From Planctomycetaceae bacterium (lineage in GTDB: Bacteria > Planctomycetota > Planctomycetia > Planctomycetales > Planctomycetaceae), in contig JAHBXV010000021.1 in NCBI GenBank assembly GCA_019636285.1, positions 39,062 to 103,061 of the forward strand: a stretch of DNA of 64,000 nt, in the 5' to 3' direction. Each line of letters starts with the position of its first letter. The first letter of the stretch is position 1. Below are positions 51,555 to 59,843 of this stretch, one piece after another. The position numbers and the translations under genes are program-made. The notes beneath the pieces are model-generated. The model made no database searches and was not told where the DNA came from. It saw only the letters and a list, made by a program, of their open reading frames with translations.

Positions 51555-51816
51555 TTCGGTTCCCTTCGCAGCACGACCTCCCGCGCCGGCCGACTGGGAC
51601 TCTGGGCGAAGTCGAGCGAAGAATCGGGTTAGTGCATCCCCTTGCGTTCCACATCATCGCCCGCGGGCGGATGGTTCCGCGCGATGGTGGAGGCTTGCCG
51701 CCGTCCCGGATACCATGACCGATCCGGCGGCGAACGGATCACGATCGATCCGGAAGCGACGACAGGAACACCGTCATCAGCAGCCGAGGATCGTGCATTG
51801 TCACGGCTTCATTTTG

Positions 51817-51890
51817 GTGTGCCACTGGCTCTGCCAGTGCGTCATAAGTGGAACGTCCATGCCAGGATGCACTGGGAGAGCCAGTGGCAT
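51817..51890. repeat. GTGTGCCACTGGCTC hairpin repeat, copy 1
   Basis: Arms GCCACTGGCTCTGCCAGTGC and GCACTGGGAGAGCCAGTGGC pair over 19 of 20 positions with a 28-base loop. Related half-copies occur at 52889 and 54482. Confidence 0.75.
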
Positions 51891-51918
51891 GCATGGGAAT
51901 CGTGAGCATGGAGACGTA

Positions 51919-51978
51919 GTAACCCGAAGCGTGAGCGAGGGAGGTTTTGTGTTCTCCCTCGCTCGCGCTTCGGGTTAC
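51919..51978. repeat. GTAACCCGAAGC palindrome family, copy 3
   Basis: Near-perfect arms GTAACCCGAAGCGTGAGCGA then GGGAG, and CTCCC then TCGCTCGCGCTTCGGGTTAC. It lies between the rhomboid and hypothetical genes, 29 bp after the preceding GTGTGCCACTGG hairpin. Confidence 0.85.
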
Positions 51979-52037
51979 TGAATGATGCGGCGAGGCAACG
52001 ACCAGCGTCTCGGTGCTGGATGTCGTAGGACTGGAAC

Positions 52038-52847
52038 GTGTCGACTCGGGAAACAAGCGAGATGGTGCAGGACAAAGAAACGCAGGAGTCGGAAGTCGGC
52101 CTCATCGAGCGGGCACAGGTTGCCGTCAGCCGATGCAACTGGGAAGTCGGCGAGTGCGCGGCCATCTGGACGCGACGCTTTGCCAAGGGCCGGACCGATG
52201 CGGACTTCGCGAACCTGGTTGGCCTGTCGGCCGATCAGGTTTACCAGCGACGCCGCGTCTGGGAGACTTTCGGCGACGTTTCCAATCACTACGATTCGCT
52301 CAAGTGGTCGCACTTCTATTCCGCGATCAACTGGGACGACGCAGCCGAGTGCCTGCAATGGGCCAACGATACCCAGGCCACCGTCGCCGAGATGAAGGCC
52401 TGGCGGCGAGCCCAACGGGGCGAAGACCTCACCGAAGCGGCGGATGACTTCCAGTCCGATCTTGCCGCGGAACCGGTCCCGGTCCGCTGGCCGGACGACG
52501 CTGAGGCCGGCACGGGGACAGGCGGTTCCTCATCGAACGCCGAGGGACGCGAACGCGATCCGCAACTGAGTCAGGCCGCCCGCGAACTGGGCGAATCGGG
52601 TGATGATTACGCCCCCTTTCACTCCGGAGTCGTCGTCCCGCCGGGTTCTTCCGGTCCAGCAAAGTCCCACGAGCCGCCGAGCGCTGAGCAAATCGTCCGC
52701 CGTGCTGCCTCGATGCTGGAACGCTGTGCCCAATCGCTGACCGAGGAAGTTCTCTCGGAGTGGGATTCGTTCCCGAACAAAGTCCGCGAGCGGCTGTCCG
52801 CCGCGCTGGAAGAACTCCAGGACCGCTTGAGCCAGGTCGCCCGGTAG
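52038..52847 (+). CDS. Hypothetical protein, helical N-terminus
   Basis: A 269-residue soluble protein from GTG at 52038, with an in-frame ATG at 52062 as alternative start. The N-terminal 110 residues are compact and helical with ERAQVAVSRCNWEVGECAAIWTRRFAKGRTDADFANLVGLSADQVYQRRRVWETFGDV; the ADQVYQRRRVWETF part resembles a helix-turn-helix. The middle (130-200) is acidic and Gly/Ser/Pro-rich and probably disordered. The C-terminus is a helix with ERCAQSLTEEVLSEWDSFPNKVRERLSAALEELQDRLSQ. No close family is recognised. DNA or protein binding is possible but not shown. Composition matches the surrounding genes. Confidence 0.65.
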   Translation: MSTRETSEMVQDKETQESEVGLIERAQVAVSRCNWEVGECAAIWTRRFAKGRTDADFANLVGLSADQVYQRRRVWETFGDVSNHYDSLKWSHFYSAINWDDAAECLQWANDTQATVAEMKAWRRAQRGEDLTEAADDFQSDLAAEPVPVRWPDDAEAGTGTGGSSSNAEGRERDPQLSQAARELGESGDDYAPFHSGVVVPPGSSGPAKSHEPPSAEQIVRRAASMLERCAQSLTEEVLSEWDSFPNKVRERLSAALEELQDRLSQVAR

Positions 52848-52864
52848 GCGATCACGACGCCCCA

Positions 52865-52888
52865 TAGCCGCGACCCAACGGGGAGCGC
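52865..52888 (+). repeat. Short dispersed repeat, copy 4
   Basis: Reads TAGCCGCGACCC then AACGGGGAGCGC, 17 bp after the hypothetical gene, and is immediately followed by the GTGTGCCACAGGCTC half-repeat. Confidence 0.75.
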
Positions 52889-52924
52889 GTGTGCCACAGG
52901 CTCCGCCAGTGTGTCCTGGTGTGT
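52889..52924. repeat. GTGTGCCACAGGCTC repeat, copy 2 (half-copy)
   Basis: Similar to one arm of the hairpin at 51817-51890: GTGTGCCACAGGCTCCGCC with AGTGTGTCC after it. The second arm is missing. Confidence 0.5.
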
Positions 52925-52987
52925 CCCCCCTTTTGGAAGATTAATGACCGCGAAACGGATTCGATCACTCCATAGGCTGCCCCGACC

Positions 52988-53031
52988 GCCCCGGCGGGCT
53001 TGTCCCGCCGGACGGAAAGTTTGACGGCTAG
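52988..53031 (+). repeat. Hairpin plus GGAAAGTTTGACGGCTAG repeat (copy c)
   Basis: Stem CCGGCGGG/CCCGCCGG with loop CTTGT is followed by ACGGAAAGTTTGACGGCTAG. Confidence 0.7.
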
Positions 53032-53056
53032 AAACCGTCCCCCCCATTCTCTTTCC

Positions 53057-53111
53057 GCCCCGCTTCGCCCCCGGCCAGCTTGTCTGGCCGGAGCGAAAGT
53101 TTGATGGCTAG
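53057..53111 (+). repeat. Hairpin plus GCGAAAGTTTGATGGCTA repeat (copy d)
   Basis: Leader GCCCCGCTTCGCCCCCGGCC and stem CCGGCCAG/CTGGCCGG are followed by AGCGAAAGTTTGATGGCTAG. It lies 156 bp before the HtrA start and shares leader and tail with the copy at 3407-3465. Confidence 0.75.
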
Positions 53112-53267
53112 CCGAGCAAACCCTTTTCGCGGTCCTTCGGAGACTCAAGGTGTGGCACCCGACCGGCTTGAGCCAGCTTGCGCAAAAGACCATGCTACGA
53201 ATGCTGGCAACAGCCCAGAGCCGCACCATCGCGTCGCACCGCGAGGCCCCGAAGAACGTCGTCCGTC

Positions 53268-54458
53268 ATGACCGAGCTTACCGACCCGCCCGCCGCCGAT
53301 CATCCCGCGAAGCCCGCGCGGGAGCACCCGGCCGTTCATCGCGTGAACGGGGGCTTGGTGGTCGTTCTGCTGTTCGTGGTCGCGGCGCTGGTTCTGCGCG
53401 ACGCCGGCATGCTGGAGTTTCGCGCTCCCGCTCAGCCCCGCACGGTCATTCCTCGCGGCGATCTTTCGTCCGAGGAAAACTCCACAATTGCCATCTTTGA
53501 CCTGGTGGCTCCCTCCGTCGTGAACATCACCAGCCTGGGTGTCCAGAGGGACGTCTTCAGCCGGAATCTGCACGAAGTTCCCCGCGGGACCGGCAGCGGC
53601 TTCATCTGGGATGACAATGGCCACGTCGTCACGAACTACCACGTCATCAGCAACGCGAATGGCGCCCGCGTGACTCTCGCCGACAACAGCGTCTGGGAAG
53701 CCCGGCTGATCGGCTACGAACGCTCGAAGGATCTGGCGGTCCTCAAGATCGACGCCCCCCAGGGGCAACTGCGGAAAATCCCGAACGTGGGTACCTCGCG
53801 GGATCTGCGAGTGGGTCAAAAAGTCTTCGCCATCGGCAGCCCGTTTGGCCTAGATCAGACGCTGACGACCGGCATCATCAGCGGGCTTGGTCGCCAGCTC
53901 ACCGGGGATGGTGGAACCAGCCTCAAAGGGATGATCCAGACCGATGCCTCGATCAACCCCGGCAACTCCGGCGGGCCGCTCCTCGACAGCGAAGGGCGGC
54001 TGATTGGAGTCAACACGGCCATCTACAACCCCACTCAGTCGGCCTTTTCGGTTGGCATCGGCTTCGCGGTTCCCGTCGACACCGTGAACTTCATCGTCCC
54101 GCAATTGATCGAAAACGGCCGCGTTTTGCCCGTGGGGCTGGCCATCGACGTCCTCGACGACTCCGTGCAGAGACGGCTGGGGATCGCGAGCGGCGTCGTG
54201 GTGGCACGAGTGTGGCCCGGATCCACCGCGGCCGAAGCCGGATTGCAGGGGATCCAGATCGACCAGAAATCCGAATTGATGGTTCTGGGGGACGTGATCC
54301 TCGCGGTCGATGGAGACCCCGTCGATTCTCCCATCGCGCTGATGGAGGAGTTTCAGGAGCATCGCGCGGGCGACGAGGTGGAGTTGACGGTCCGACGCGG
54401 GAAGAGCACACTTCAACTTAAGGTGCGACTGGAAACCATCGACGACGCGACCCACTAG
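53268..54458 (+). CDS. HtrA/DegS-type serine protease with one PDZ domain
   Basis: About 396 residues from ATG at 53268, where protein-like sequence begins. One transmembrane helix (about 28-43) anchors it, with the catalytic part outside. The trypsin-like triad is H125 (GHVVTNYHVI), D155 (SKDLAVLKI) and S234 (INPGNSGGPLL). A single PDZ domain (about 285-385, with GVVVARVWPGSTAAEAGL and VLGDVILAVDGDPVDSP) follows. This is the DegS/HhoB plan: a membrane-bound protease that acts on misfolded or regulatory substrates, as DegS does on anti-sigma factors. No cognate anti-sigma gene is close. The longer upstream frame to 53178 crosses repeat-derived sequence and is rejected. Confidence 0.92.
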   Translation: MTELTDPPAADHPAKPAREHPAVHRVNGGLVVVLLFVVAALVLRDAGMLEFRAPAQPRTVIPRGDLSSEENSTIAIFDLVAPSVVNITSLGVQRDVFSRNLHEVPRGTGSGFIWDDNGHVVTNYHVISNANGARVTLADNSVWEARLIGYERSKDLAVLKIDAPQGQLRKIPNVGTSRDLRVGQKVFAIGSPFGLDQTLTTGIISGLGRQLTGDGGTSLKGMIQTDASINPGNSGGPLLDSEGRLIGVNTAIYNPTQSAFSVGIGFAVPVDTVNFIVPQLIENGRVLPVGLAIDVLDDSVQRRLGIASGVVVARVWPGSTAAEAGLQGIQIDQKSELMVLGDVILAVDGDPVDSPIALMEEFQEHRAGDEVELTVRRGKSTLQLKVRLETIDDATH

Positions 54459-54481
54459 CACGTTGTCATGGCTGAATCTTC

Positions 54482-54512
54482 GTGTGCCACTGGCTCTGCT
54501 GGTGTGCTCTGG
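54482..54512. repeat. GTGTGCCACTGGCTC repeat, copy 3 (half-copy)
   Basis: CGTGTGCCACTGGCTCTGCT with GGTGTGC after it lies 24 bp after the HtrA stop. Only one arm of the hairpin is kept. Confidence 0.6.
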
Positions 54513-54635
54513 AACCGATTGGCCATGAAAAGTTGCATTGGCTGGGGCGCGTGAAACTGTTCGACGGCGCGGCGTCCGCGCGTTGAACGCCGGTCCGTCG
54601 TCGTCCAGCCGCCCGCCAGGCACAGGATCTTCTTC

Positions 54636-55001
54636 ATGAGCAACGTCTATCTGAACGTGGAACAACAGGGCGACGTCACGGTCTGCACCAGCACTCCCCT
54701 GTGCCACCACATCGACGAAACGAACGTCGAGGACGTCGGCCGGCACCTGATGACGATCATCCAGAACGCCGAGCCCCCACGGTTCGTACTCGCCCTCCCG
54801 ACGGTCGAGTTTTTCGGATCCTCGTTCATCGAGGCCATGTTCCGGGCCTGGAACCGCTTGAATTCCCGTCCCGCGGCCAAGCTGGTTCTGTGCGAATTGC
54901 AGCCGTACTGCCGCGAAGTTGTCGAAGTAACCCACCTGGACCGCCTGTGGCCCATCGTCGCCACCCGCGAAGAAGCCGTCGCCCTCTGCTCCGGCGGATA
55001 A
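54636..55001 (+). CDS. STAS domain protein (anti-sigma factor antagonist-like)
   Basis: A 121-residue single-domain protein. The STAS fold is indicated by VTVCTSTPLCHHIDETNVEDVGRHLMTII, then PRFVLALPTVEFFGSSFIEAMFRAWNRL with the helix after GSSFIEAM, and AKLVLCELQPYCREVVEVTHLDRLWPIV. In SpoIIAA-type antagonists a Ser at this position is phosphorylated by an anti-sigma kinase; two Ser residues (GSS) are present here. No kinase or phosphatase adjoins the gene. The AGGA near 54620 gives a weak Shine-Dalgarno. It meets the following minus-strand gene end to end over a dispersed repeat. Confidence 0.82.
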   Translation: MSNVYLNVEQQGDVTVCTSTPLCHHIDETNVEDVGRHLMTIIQNAEPPRFVLALPTVEFFGSSFIEAMFRAWNRLNSRPAAKLVLCELQPYCREVVEVTHLDRLWPIVATREEAVALCSGG

Positions 55002-55013
55002 CCCTCGCTCCGC

Positions 55014-55036
55014 GCCGCGACCCAACGGGGAGCGCT
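55014..55036 (+). repeat. Short dispersed repeat, copy 5
   Basis: Reads GCCGCGACCC then AACGGGGAGCGCT between the convergent STAS and membrane-anchored protein genes. It ends 9 bp before the latter's stop. Confidence 0.75.
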
Positions 55037-55044
55037 CTCCCCGA

Positions 55045-56193
55045 CTACTCCCGGCCCGCCTGCGACGCCACCGCGTGAACACGCACCACGATCGTCCCGG
55101 GCGTAACTTCAACCGCATACCCGGCGACGCCAGCCAGTTCGGTCAGCAACTCGTCCAGCGTGGCGTCCGTACGGTCCAGCGAGACGACCTCGGCCAGTTC
55201 CAGCGTCGTTTCCAGACGTCGGCCCGACAGATCCGCGAGGCGTTCCAGAACGTCGTGCAGCCTGGCCCAGCGCACGACCGCCCGATAACGGTCCCGCCGG
55301 GCATCAAGACGGGCCACCTCGATGACGCGGGGACGACCGACTTCGCGCAGCAACTCTCTTGAGTCGCCTGCGGGACGCCAAAGCGGGGCAGACAGGTCTC
55401 GACTGCGATCCAGTTGAATGACAACCGGCCGCGGCTCGGCAACGGGCGTGGGAGGCTCAATCGGAATCTCCGATTCTCGCGCCACCCCCATAGCCGCGAC
55501 CCAACGGGGAGCGCTCTCCGGCGTCGGCCGGCTGGCAAGCTCGTCCACCGACTGTCGCAGCGCCGCCAGTTCGGCTTCCAGCCGAGTCCACCGTTCCTCG
55601 TCGCGCAGCACGGTGACCGGCTCAGCGGCCGGAAACTCAAGCGGTTCGTCTTCAAGGCCGCCATTGGAGAGAACCTGTCCATCTGCCCCAGCAGGCTCAG
55701 GAAGCGAAACGGATTCGCTCTCGGCGGATGGAACGAGAGGATCGTCGACCGGCGTGGCAACTGTTTCCGAATCGTCCACGAATGCTGGCTGTGGCTTGGC
55801 AGGCACATCATCGAAAAGCGGCTCGGCAGACGCCTCAAGAGGGAGAGCCTCGATCGGCAACCCCGGCTCGACGTCGGAAGAATCCCCGACCCGATCGACA
55901 CCTGCCGGCTGCCGTGGCCCAAAAGACGTCGCCACCCAGTCGACGGGAACCGGGACCGAAACCTGTGGTGCAACGCGTGTCTCATTCACCGCATGCAGCG
56001 GTTGCCAGGCGGCGTCGACAGCCCCCGACCAGTCGGCGGGAACTTCCACGGTCGCGGACACGAGCGGTTGCGGATCGACTGTTGGAGAGGCCTTCGCGGG
56101 CGAGAAAACCCACGCGGCGACCAGTGCGGTGAGCGAAAGTGCCCCGCCCCCCGCGCACAGGCCCGCCAGCGACAACTGCCCCGAGTCTTTCAC
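55045..56193 (-). CDS. Membrane-anchored Pro/Glu-rich protein with C-terminal secretin/TonB-short-like domain
   Basis: A 382-residue protein from GTG at 56191-56193. One transmembrane helix (about 12-31) is followed by a long acidic, Pro-rich region of low complexity (35-195). A helical stretch (RWTRLEAELAALRQSVDELA) precedes residues 227-236, which are encoded by an in-frame copy of the dispersed 25-bp repeat. The C-terminal 80 residues (VLERLADLSGRRLETTLELAEVVSLDRTDATLDELLTELAGVAGYAVEVTPGTIVV) resemble the STN domain of secretins and TonB receptors, which binds partner proteins. Export and protein binding are therefore plausible, but no function is assigned. Confidence 0.65.
   Translation of the reverse strand: MKDSGQLSLAGLCAGGGALSLTALVAAWVFSPAKASPTVDPQPLVSATVEVPADWSGAVDAAWQPLHAVNETRVAPQVSVPVPVDWVATSFGPRQPAGVDRVGDSSDVEPGLPIEALPLEASAEPLFDDVPAKPQPAFVDDSETVATPVDDPLVPSAESESVSLPEPAGADGQVLSNGGLEDEPLEFPAAEPVTVLRDEERWTRLEAELAALRQSVDELASRPTPESAPRWVAAMGVARESEIPIEPPTPVAEPRPVVIQLDRSRDLSAPLWRPAGDSRELLREVGRPRVIEVARLDARRDRYRAVVRWARLHDVLERLADLSGRRLETTLELAEVVSLDRTDATLDELLTELAGVAGYAVEVTPGTIVVRVHAVASQAGRE
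55491..55515 (+). repeat. Short dispersed repeat, copy 6 (inside a coding sequence)
   Basis: The repeat lies in frame in the minus-strand gene and encodes SAPRWVAAMG. It is the only one of the eight copies found within a gene body. Confidence 0.8.
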
Positions 56194-56351
56194 GTCTCCA
56201 CGGCCCCCGCGCGCACCAACAGCACACGACGCCCCCCGTCGCGCTCACCAGTTGGTTATCGACCAGAAGCCGCAGCCGGGGCGAACATTCCTCCCAATCG
56301 GCAGATTCGGCCGAAGCGGAACGGTTCGCGGTGCACGAAACTCACGGCGCA

Positions 56352-56405
56352 AAGAAAAAGCGCGGCGGGGTCCCCTCGAAGCTCCAAGCTCCTCCCCGCC
56401 GCGCT
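56352..56405 (-). terminator. Rho-independent terminator of the sulfatase cluster
   Basis: Arms AAGCGCGGCGGGG and CCCCGCCGCGCTT (13 bp, perfect) around a 22-base loop are followed on the minus strand by TTTTTCTTT. It lies about 185 bp after the first sulfatase stop, in a 400-bp gap with no other feature. Confidence 0.75.
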
Positions 56406-56591
56406 TAAGAGACAGTCCCGAGTGGACCGGCAATCAATCACGAAGATGTCGCCCAGCCATTCCCCGTTGAATCGGGAGAAGCCGTCAGCAGCAACAGCGG
56501 AAAGATAGGTCAGGAACCGGACACGTCAAACCGAATTGCCCGAATTCCCCGTCCGACAGAGCCGCGCACCCATGGGGAGGGTATCTTCACG

Positions 56592-58373
56592 TCACGGGAC
56601 CAATGTCAACGTCACCCGTCGCAAATCCAGCACATTCCTCCCTGGAATCTCAGTCGCTCGTAACGTCAACTCCCCCTTCATCTTCGGAAGTTCGATCACC
56701 CCCAGCCGCAGCGGGTGGAACTCCTTCATTTGGGATTCGCCGTGCGGGCGCGGGAGAGTGTCCTGGTTGGTATACAGCGGCGGATCCCAGCCGGGACCGA
56801 CCTTGCCCGTCAGGCGGGCCTCGCCGAGGGAGAGTTCGATCGTCGAACCGGCGTCTGCTTCTGGACAGGTGTAGTCGATGACCACGTCGTAGCGGCCTGC
56901 CGTCTGGACGTCGACGTTCCAGACGATGCGGTCGTCGACCGACGCCCAATTCACGAAATAGGAGCAGTTCGGGGCCGGGCTGCTGCGTTTGACGCCGCCG
57001 CGCGGTTCGCCGTCGCGAGCGGGAAGCATGGTGATCGGGAACTCCGGGTAGCCGACGCCGATCGGCCGCGGGTCGACGGCATTCCCCGCCAGGCGCTCGC
57101 GGCCGCCGAACATCTCCGCCTTCCAGTCCTCGACGGCTGCGGTCAGTTCGCGAGTCACCTCGGGCGACCTGGCGTTCACGGCCATCGTCTGACCGGGATC
57201 GGCTTCCATATCAAAGAGCTGACCCGCCGCGTCCAAGCGGTACTTTTGCGTGCGGACACTGACCTTGCCGGCCCACGTCGAGAAAATCTGGCGGTCAGGC
57301 CAGTCGGTCGACTCTCCCCGCAACAGCGGCGACAGATCGCGACCGTCAAGCGGCTTGTCGCCCACGCGTTCCACATTCGCAAGCGACAAGAGCGTGGGCA
57401 ACAGGTCGATCGCTCCTGAAATATGAGGAACGGTGCGACCGGCGGGGAGTCCCTTCGGCCAGCGCCAATAGCAAACGCTGCGGACGCCCCCTTCGTCGGT
57501 CGATCCCTTTCGGCCCTTCATGCCCCCCGTCCAGCGGACCGAGTTGGGCCCGTTGTCCGAGAAATAGACGACGAGGGTGTTGTCTTCGAGACCATGCTCC
57601 TTGAGCCGCGCCAGCACCCGACCGACGTTCCAATCCTGATTCTCCACCATCGCCAGAGCGCAACGGGTTTCGTCGAGGTTCTCCTGCTTCTCAGGCGTGC
57701 CGCGCTGTGTAATCGGCTTGTCGCGGAATCGCTCCCAGTTCTCGGCGGGAGCCGCCCAAGGGGAGTGAGGCGTCGTGAACGGGACATAGCAGAAGAACGG
57801 GCGTTCGCGATTGCGGTCGATGAAGTCGAGCGCCCGATCGGCGCAGACGTCGACGATGTAGCCCTCGGTGCGGATCATCTTGCCGTTCTCTTCGAGCGGG
57901 GCATCGAAGTATTCGCCCCAGTGACCAGCCGTGTGGCCGAAGTACTCGTCGAACCCGCGCGCCATCGGGTGATAGGGCCACTGGCTGCCGTTGTGCCATT
58001 TGCCGAAGGCCCCGGTCGCATAGCCCGCCGCATGAAACGCATCGGCGACCGTCTTTTCGGAGACGTTCAATCGCTCCTGCCCCGTCGAAACACCCGTCAC
58101 GCCGCCGCGCGGGTGGTAGCGACCGGTGAGGAATTCCGCCCGCGTGGGCGAACAGACCGGACAAACGTAGAAGCGATCGAGGGAGACGCCGCGACGAGCA
58201 ATCGAATCGATGTTCGGCGTCTCAATCTGCCGATTGCCGGAAAAGCTGTAGTCCCCCCACCCGGCATCGTCGGCCAGAAAGACGACGACATTGGGCCGCT
58301 CGGCGGCGGCCGGGCGCCCGAGACCCAGGGCGATCATCACACCTAGAATCCCAATCAGCGGCCGAGACCTCAT
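56592..58373 (-). CDS. Sulfatase (type I formylglycine) with C-terminal carbohydrate-binding-like module
   Basis: A 593-residue exported sulfatase. The signal peptide is about 25 residues (ending RPAAAERP). C74 in CSPTR is the residue converted to formylglycine. PNVVVFLADDAGWGDY with D35 and D36 forms the calcium site. NGPNS with surrounding DNG lies near residue 290. After about residue 455 a separate beta-rich module (YFVNWASVDDRIVWNVDVQTAGRYDVVIDYTC) resembles a galactose-binding-like or CBM fold. The protein hydrolyses sulfate esters, probably on a polysaccharide. The next four genes encode other sulfatases in the same direction. Upstream sequence and signal peptide are duplicated in the third sulfatase (59840-61291). 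Confidence 0.9.
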   Translation of the reverse strand: MRSRPLIGILGVMIALGLGRPAAAERPNVVVFLADDAGWGDYSFSGNRQIETPNIDSIARRGVSLDRFYVCPVCSPTRAEFLTGRYHPRGGVTGVSTGQERLNVSEKTVADAFHAAGYATGAFGKWHNGSQWPYHPMARGFDEYFGHTAGHWGEYFDAPLEENGKMIRTEGYIVDVCADRALDFIDRNRERPFFCYVPFTTPHSPWAAPAENWERFRDKPITQRGTPEKQENLDETRCALAMVENQDWNVGRVLARLKEHGLEDNTLVVYFSDNGPNSVRWTGGMKGRKGSTDEGGVRSVCYWRWPKGLPAGRTVPHISGAIDLLPTLLSLANVERVGDKPLDGRDLSPLLRGESTDWPDRQIFSTWAGKVSVRTQKYRLDAAGQLFDMEADPGQTMAVNARSPEVTRELTAAVEDWKAEMFGGRERLAGNAVDPRPIGVGYPEFPITMLPARDGEPRGGVKRSSPAPNCSYFVNWASVDDRIVWNVDVQTAGRYDVVIDYTCPEADAGSTIELSLGEARLTGKVGPGWDPPLYTNQDTLPRPHGESQMKEFHPLRLGVIELPKMKGELTLRATEIPGRNVLDLRRVTLTLVP

Positions 58374-58403
58374 GGCGGTCGACTCCTAGGAACTTGTTTC
58401 ACT

Positions 58404-58428
58404 TAGCCGCGACCCACCGGGGAGCGCT
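58404..58428 (+). repeat. Short dispersed repeat, copy 7
   Basis: Reads TAGCCGCGACCC then ACCGGGGAGCGCT between the first and second sulfatase genes, 31 bp upstream of the first sulfatase start. Confidence 0.75.
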
Positions 58429-58433
58429 GCTCG

Positions 58434-59843
58434 TCAGGCTTTCCGCTTTCCGCCCTTCTTGTTGCTGCCTGCTCCTCGGTTTTGGGGGAGGTCTTCGGCG
58501 TTAGTCTCCGGCAGCCACTTCGCGAGCTTCGCCTTGATGGCAGCATGATCGGGTTCGCTCGCGAGATTGTCATATTCCAGCGGGTCGGCTTTCTCGTCGT
58601 ACAGCTCTTCGCTGCCATCGGCATAGCGAATGTACCGCCAGTCCTCGGTACGGACGGTGTGATTGAGTCGGCCGTGTGTCGTGATCGCGGCATGGTCCCA
58701 TGGTGCTTTGGGATCTCGCAACAAGGACGCGATGCTATGGCCATCAAGATGTGCCGGCTTCTTGAGACCCGCCAGGTCGCACAGTGTCGGATAGATGCTG
58801 CTGTAGTCGACCGTGCGATTGCACGCTTGCCCGGCAGGTGACACGCCGGGAACGCGCCAGACGAAGACCGTCCGCGTCGGTTCTTCCCAGAGGGCAAACT
58901 TCCGCCAGTGCGATTTTTCGCCCAAGCTCCAGCCATGATCGCTCCACAGGCAGACAATCGTGTTGTCGCGATGCGGTGAAGCGTCGAGCCCATCCAGCAG
59001 CCGCCCGACCTGGGCGTCGCAGAAGGCAATAGTCGCGAGGTACGCCTGCACCGCTTCTTTCCAGCGGCCCGATTCGAGGATGGCGGCGTGGTCGCCGTTC
59101 GGACCGGCCATCTTCACGCCAGCGGGTGGAACATCAGCCAGATCGTCTTCGCGCCAAGGGGGTAACTGAATCTCCTCCAGCGGAAACTGGTCGTACCACT
59201 TCTTCGGCACGCTGAACGGCATGTGCGGCTTGACCAGGCCGACCGCCAGGAAGAAGGGCTTGTCCGATGTTTCCCGCAGTCTCTCCAGGCTGTAACTGAC
59301 CACCTGGTAATCGGGCATCTCCTCGTCGGTATTGGCCAGCGGATAGAACTGGATGCCGCCGACGCCCGTGTCTTTCGCATCAGGATGGCGTGTCGTCGGA
59401 GCCTGCCCGGGAAAGTAATCATCCCAGTGGCCGCCGCGGTCCCCGGCCCCGTGATAGATCTTGCCCGCCCCGTAAACGCGATAGCCATTCCTGGCGAAGT
59501 GCGTGTTGAGCAGCTTGTCTTCGCTGATTCCCGGCCGCCAGTTCTGCGAGTTGAGATAGCAGCCCGTGGTACTTGGGCGCTGGCCGGACATCAGAGAGGC
59601 CCGCGACGGGTTGCAGGCCGGAGCCGTGCAATACGCCCGCGTGAACGTAACGCCCTGCCTGGCCAGCCGGTCGATGTTCGGCGTTTTCGTTTGCGGATGA
59701 CGACCGAGATGACCAACCCAATGATTCAGGTCATCGATCGCGATCATCAGCACATTGGGAGGACGATCAGCGGCGAGAGCATTTGCGGCGCTGCAAAGAA
59801 TCGCGAAGACCGCGAGACAGATTCGGTTCATCATGTCCTTCAT
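58434..59843 (-). CDS. Sulfatase, iduronate-2-sulfatase-like
   Basis: About 469 residues from ATG at 59841-59843, overlapping the upstream sulfatase stop by four bases (ATGA); nearby in-frame ATGs at 59834 and 59831 are possible. The signal peptide is MNRICLAVFAILCSAANALA. C77 in CNPSR is the formylglycine position, followed by GQRPSTTGCY. PPNVLMIAIDDLNHWVGHLG gives the first metal Asp pair, and the late segment DHGWSLGEKSHWRKFALWEEPTRT is typical of iduronate sulfatase-like enzymes. The C-terminus is lysine/glycine-rich (GAGSNKKGGKRKA). The probable substrate is a sulfated sugar. It is the second of the sulfatase series. Confidence 0.88.
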   Translation of the reverse strand: MKDMMNRICLAVFAILCSAANALAADRPPNVLMIAIDDLNHWVGHLGRHPQTKTPNIDRLARQGVTFTRAYCTAPACNPSRASLMSGQRPSTTGCYLNSQNWRPGISEDKLLNTHFARNGYRVYGAGKIYHGAGDRGGHWDDYFPGQAPTTRHPDAKDTGVGGIQFYPLANTDEEMPDYQVVSYSLERLRETSDKPFFLAVGLVKPHMPFSVPKKWYDQFPLEEIQLPPWREDDLADVPPAGVKMAGPNGDHAAILESGRWKEAVQAYLATIAFCDAQVGRLLDGLDASPHRDNTIVCLWSDHGWSLGEKSHWRKFALWEEPTRTVFVWRVPGVSPAGQACNRTVDYSSIYPTLCDLAGLKKPAHLDGHSIASLLRDPKAPWDHAAITTHGRLNHTVRTEDWRYIRYADGSEELYDEKADPLEYDNLASEPDHAAIKAKLAKWLPETNAEDLPQNRGAGSNKKGGKRKA

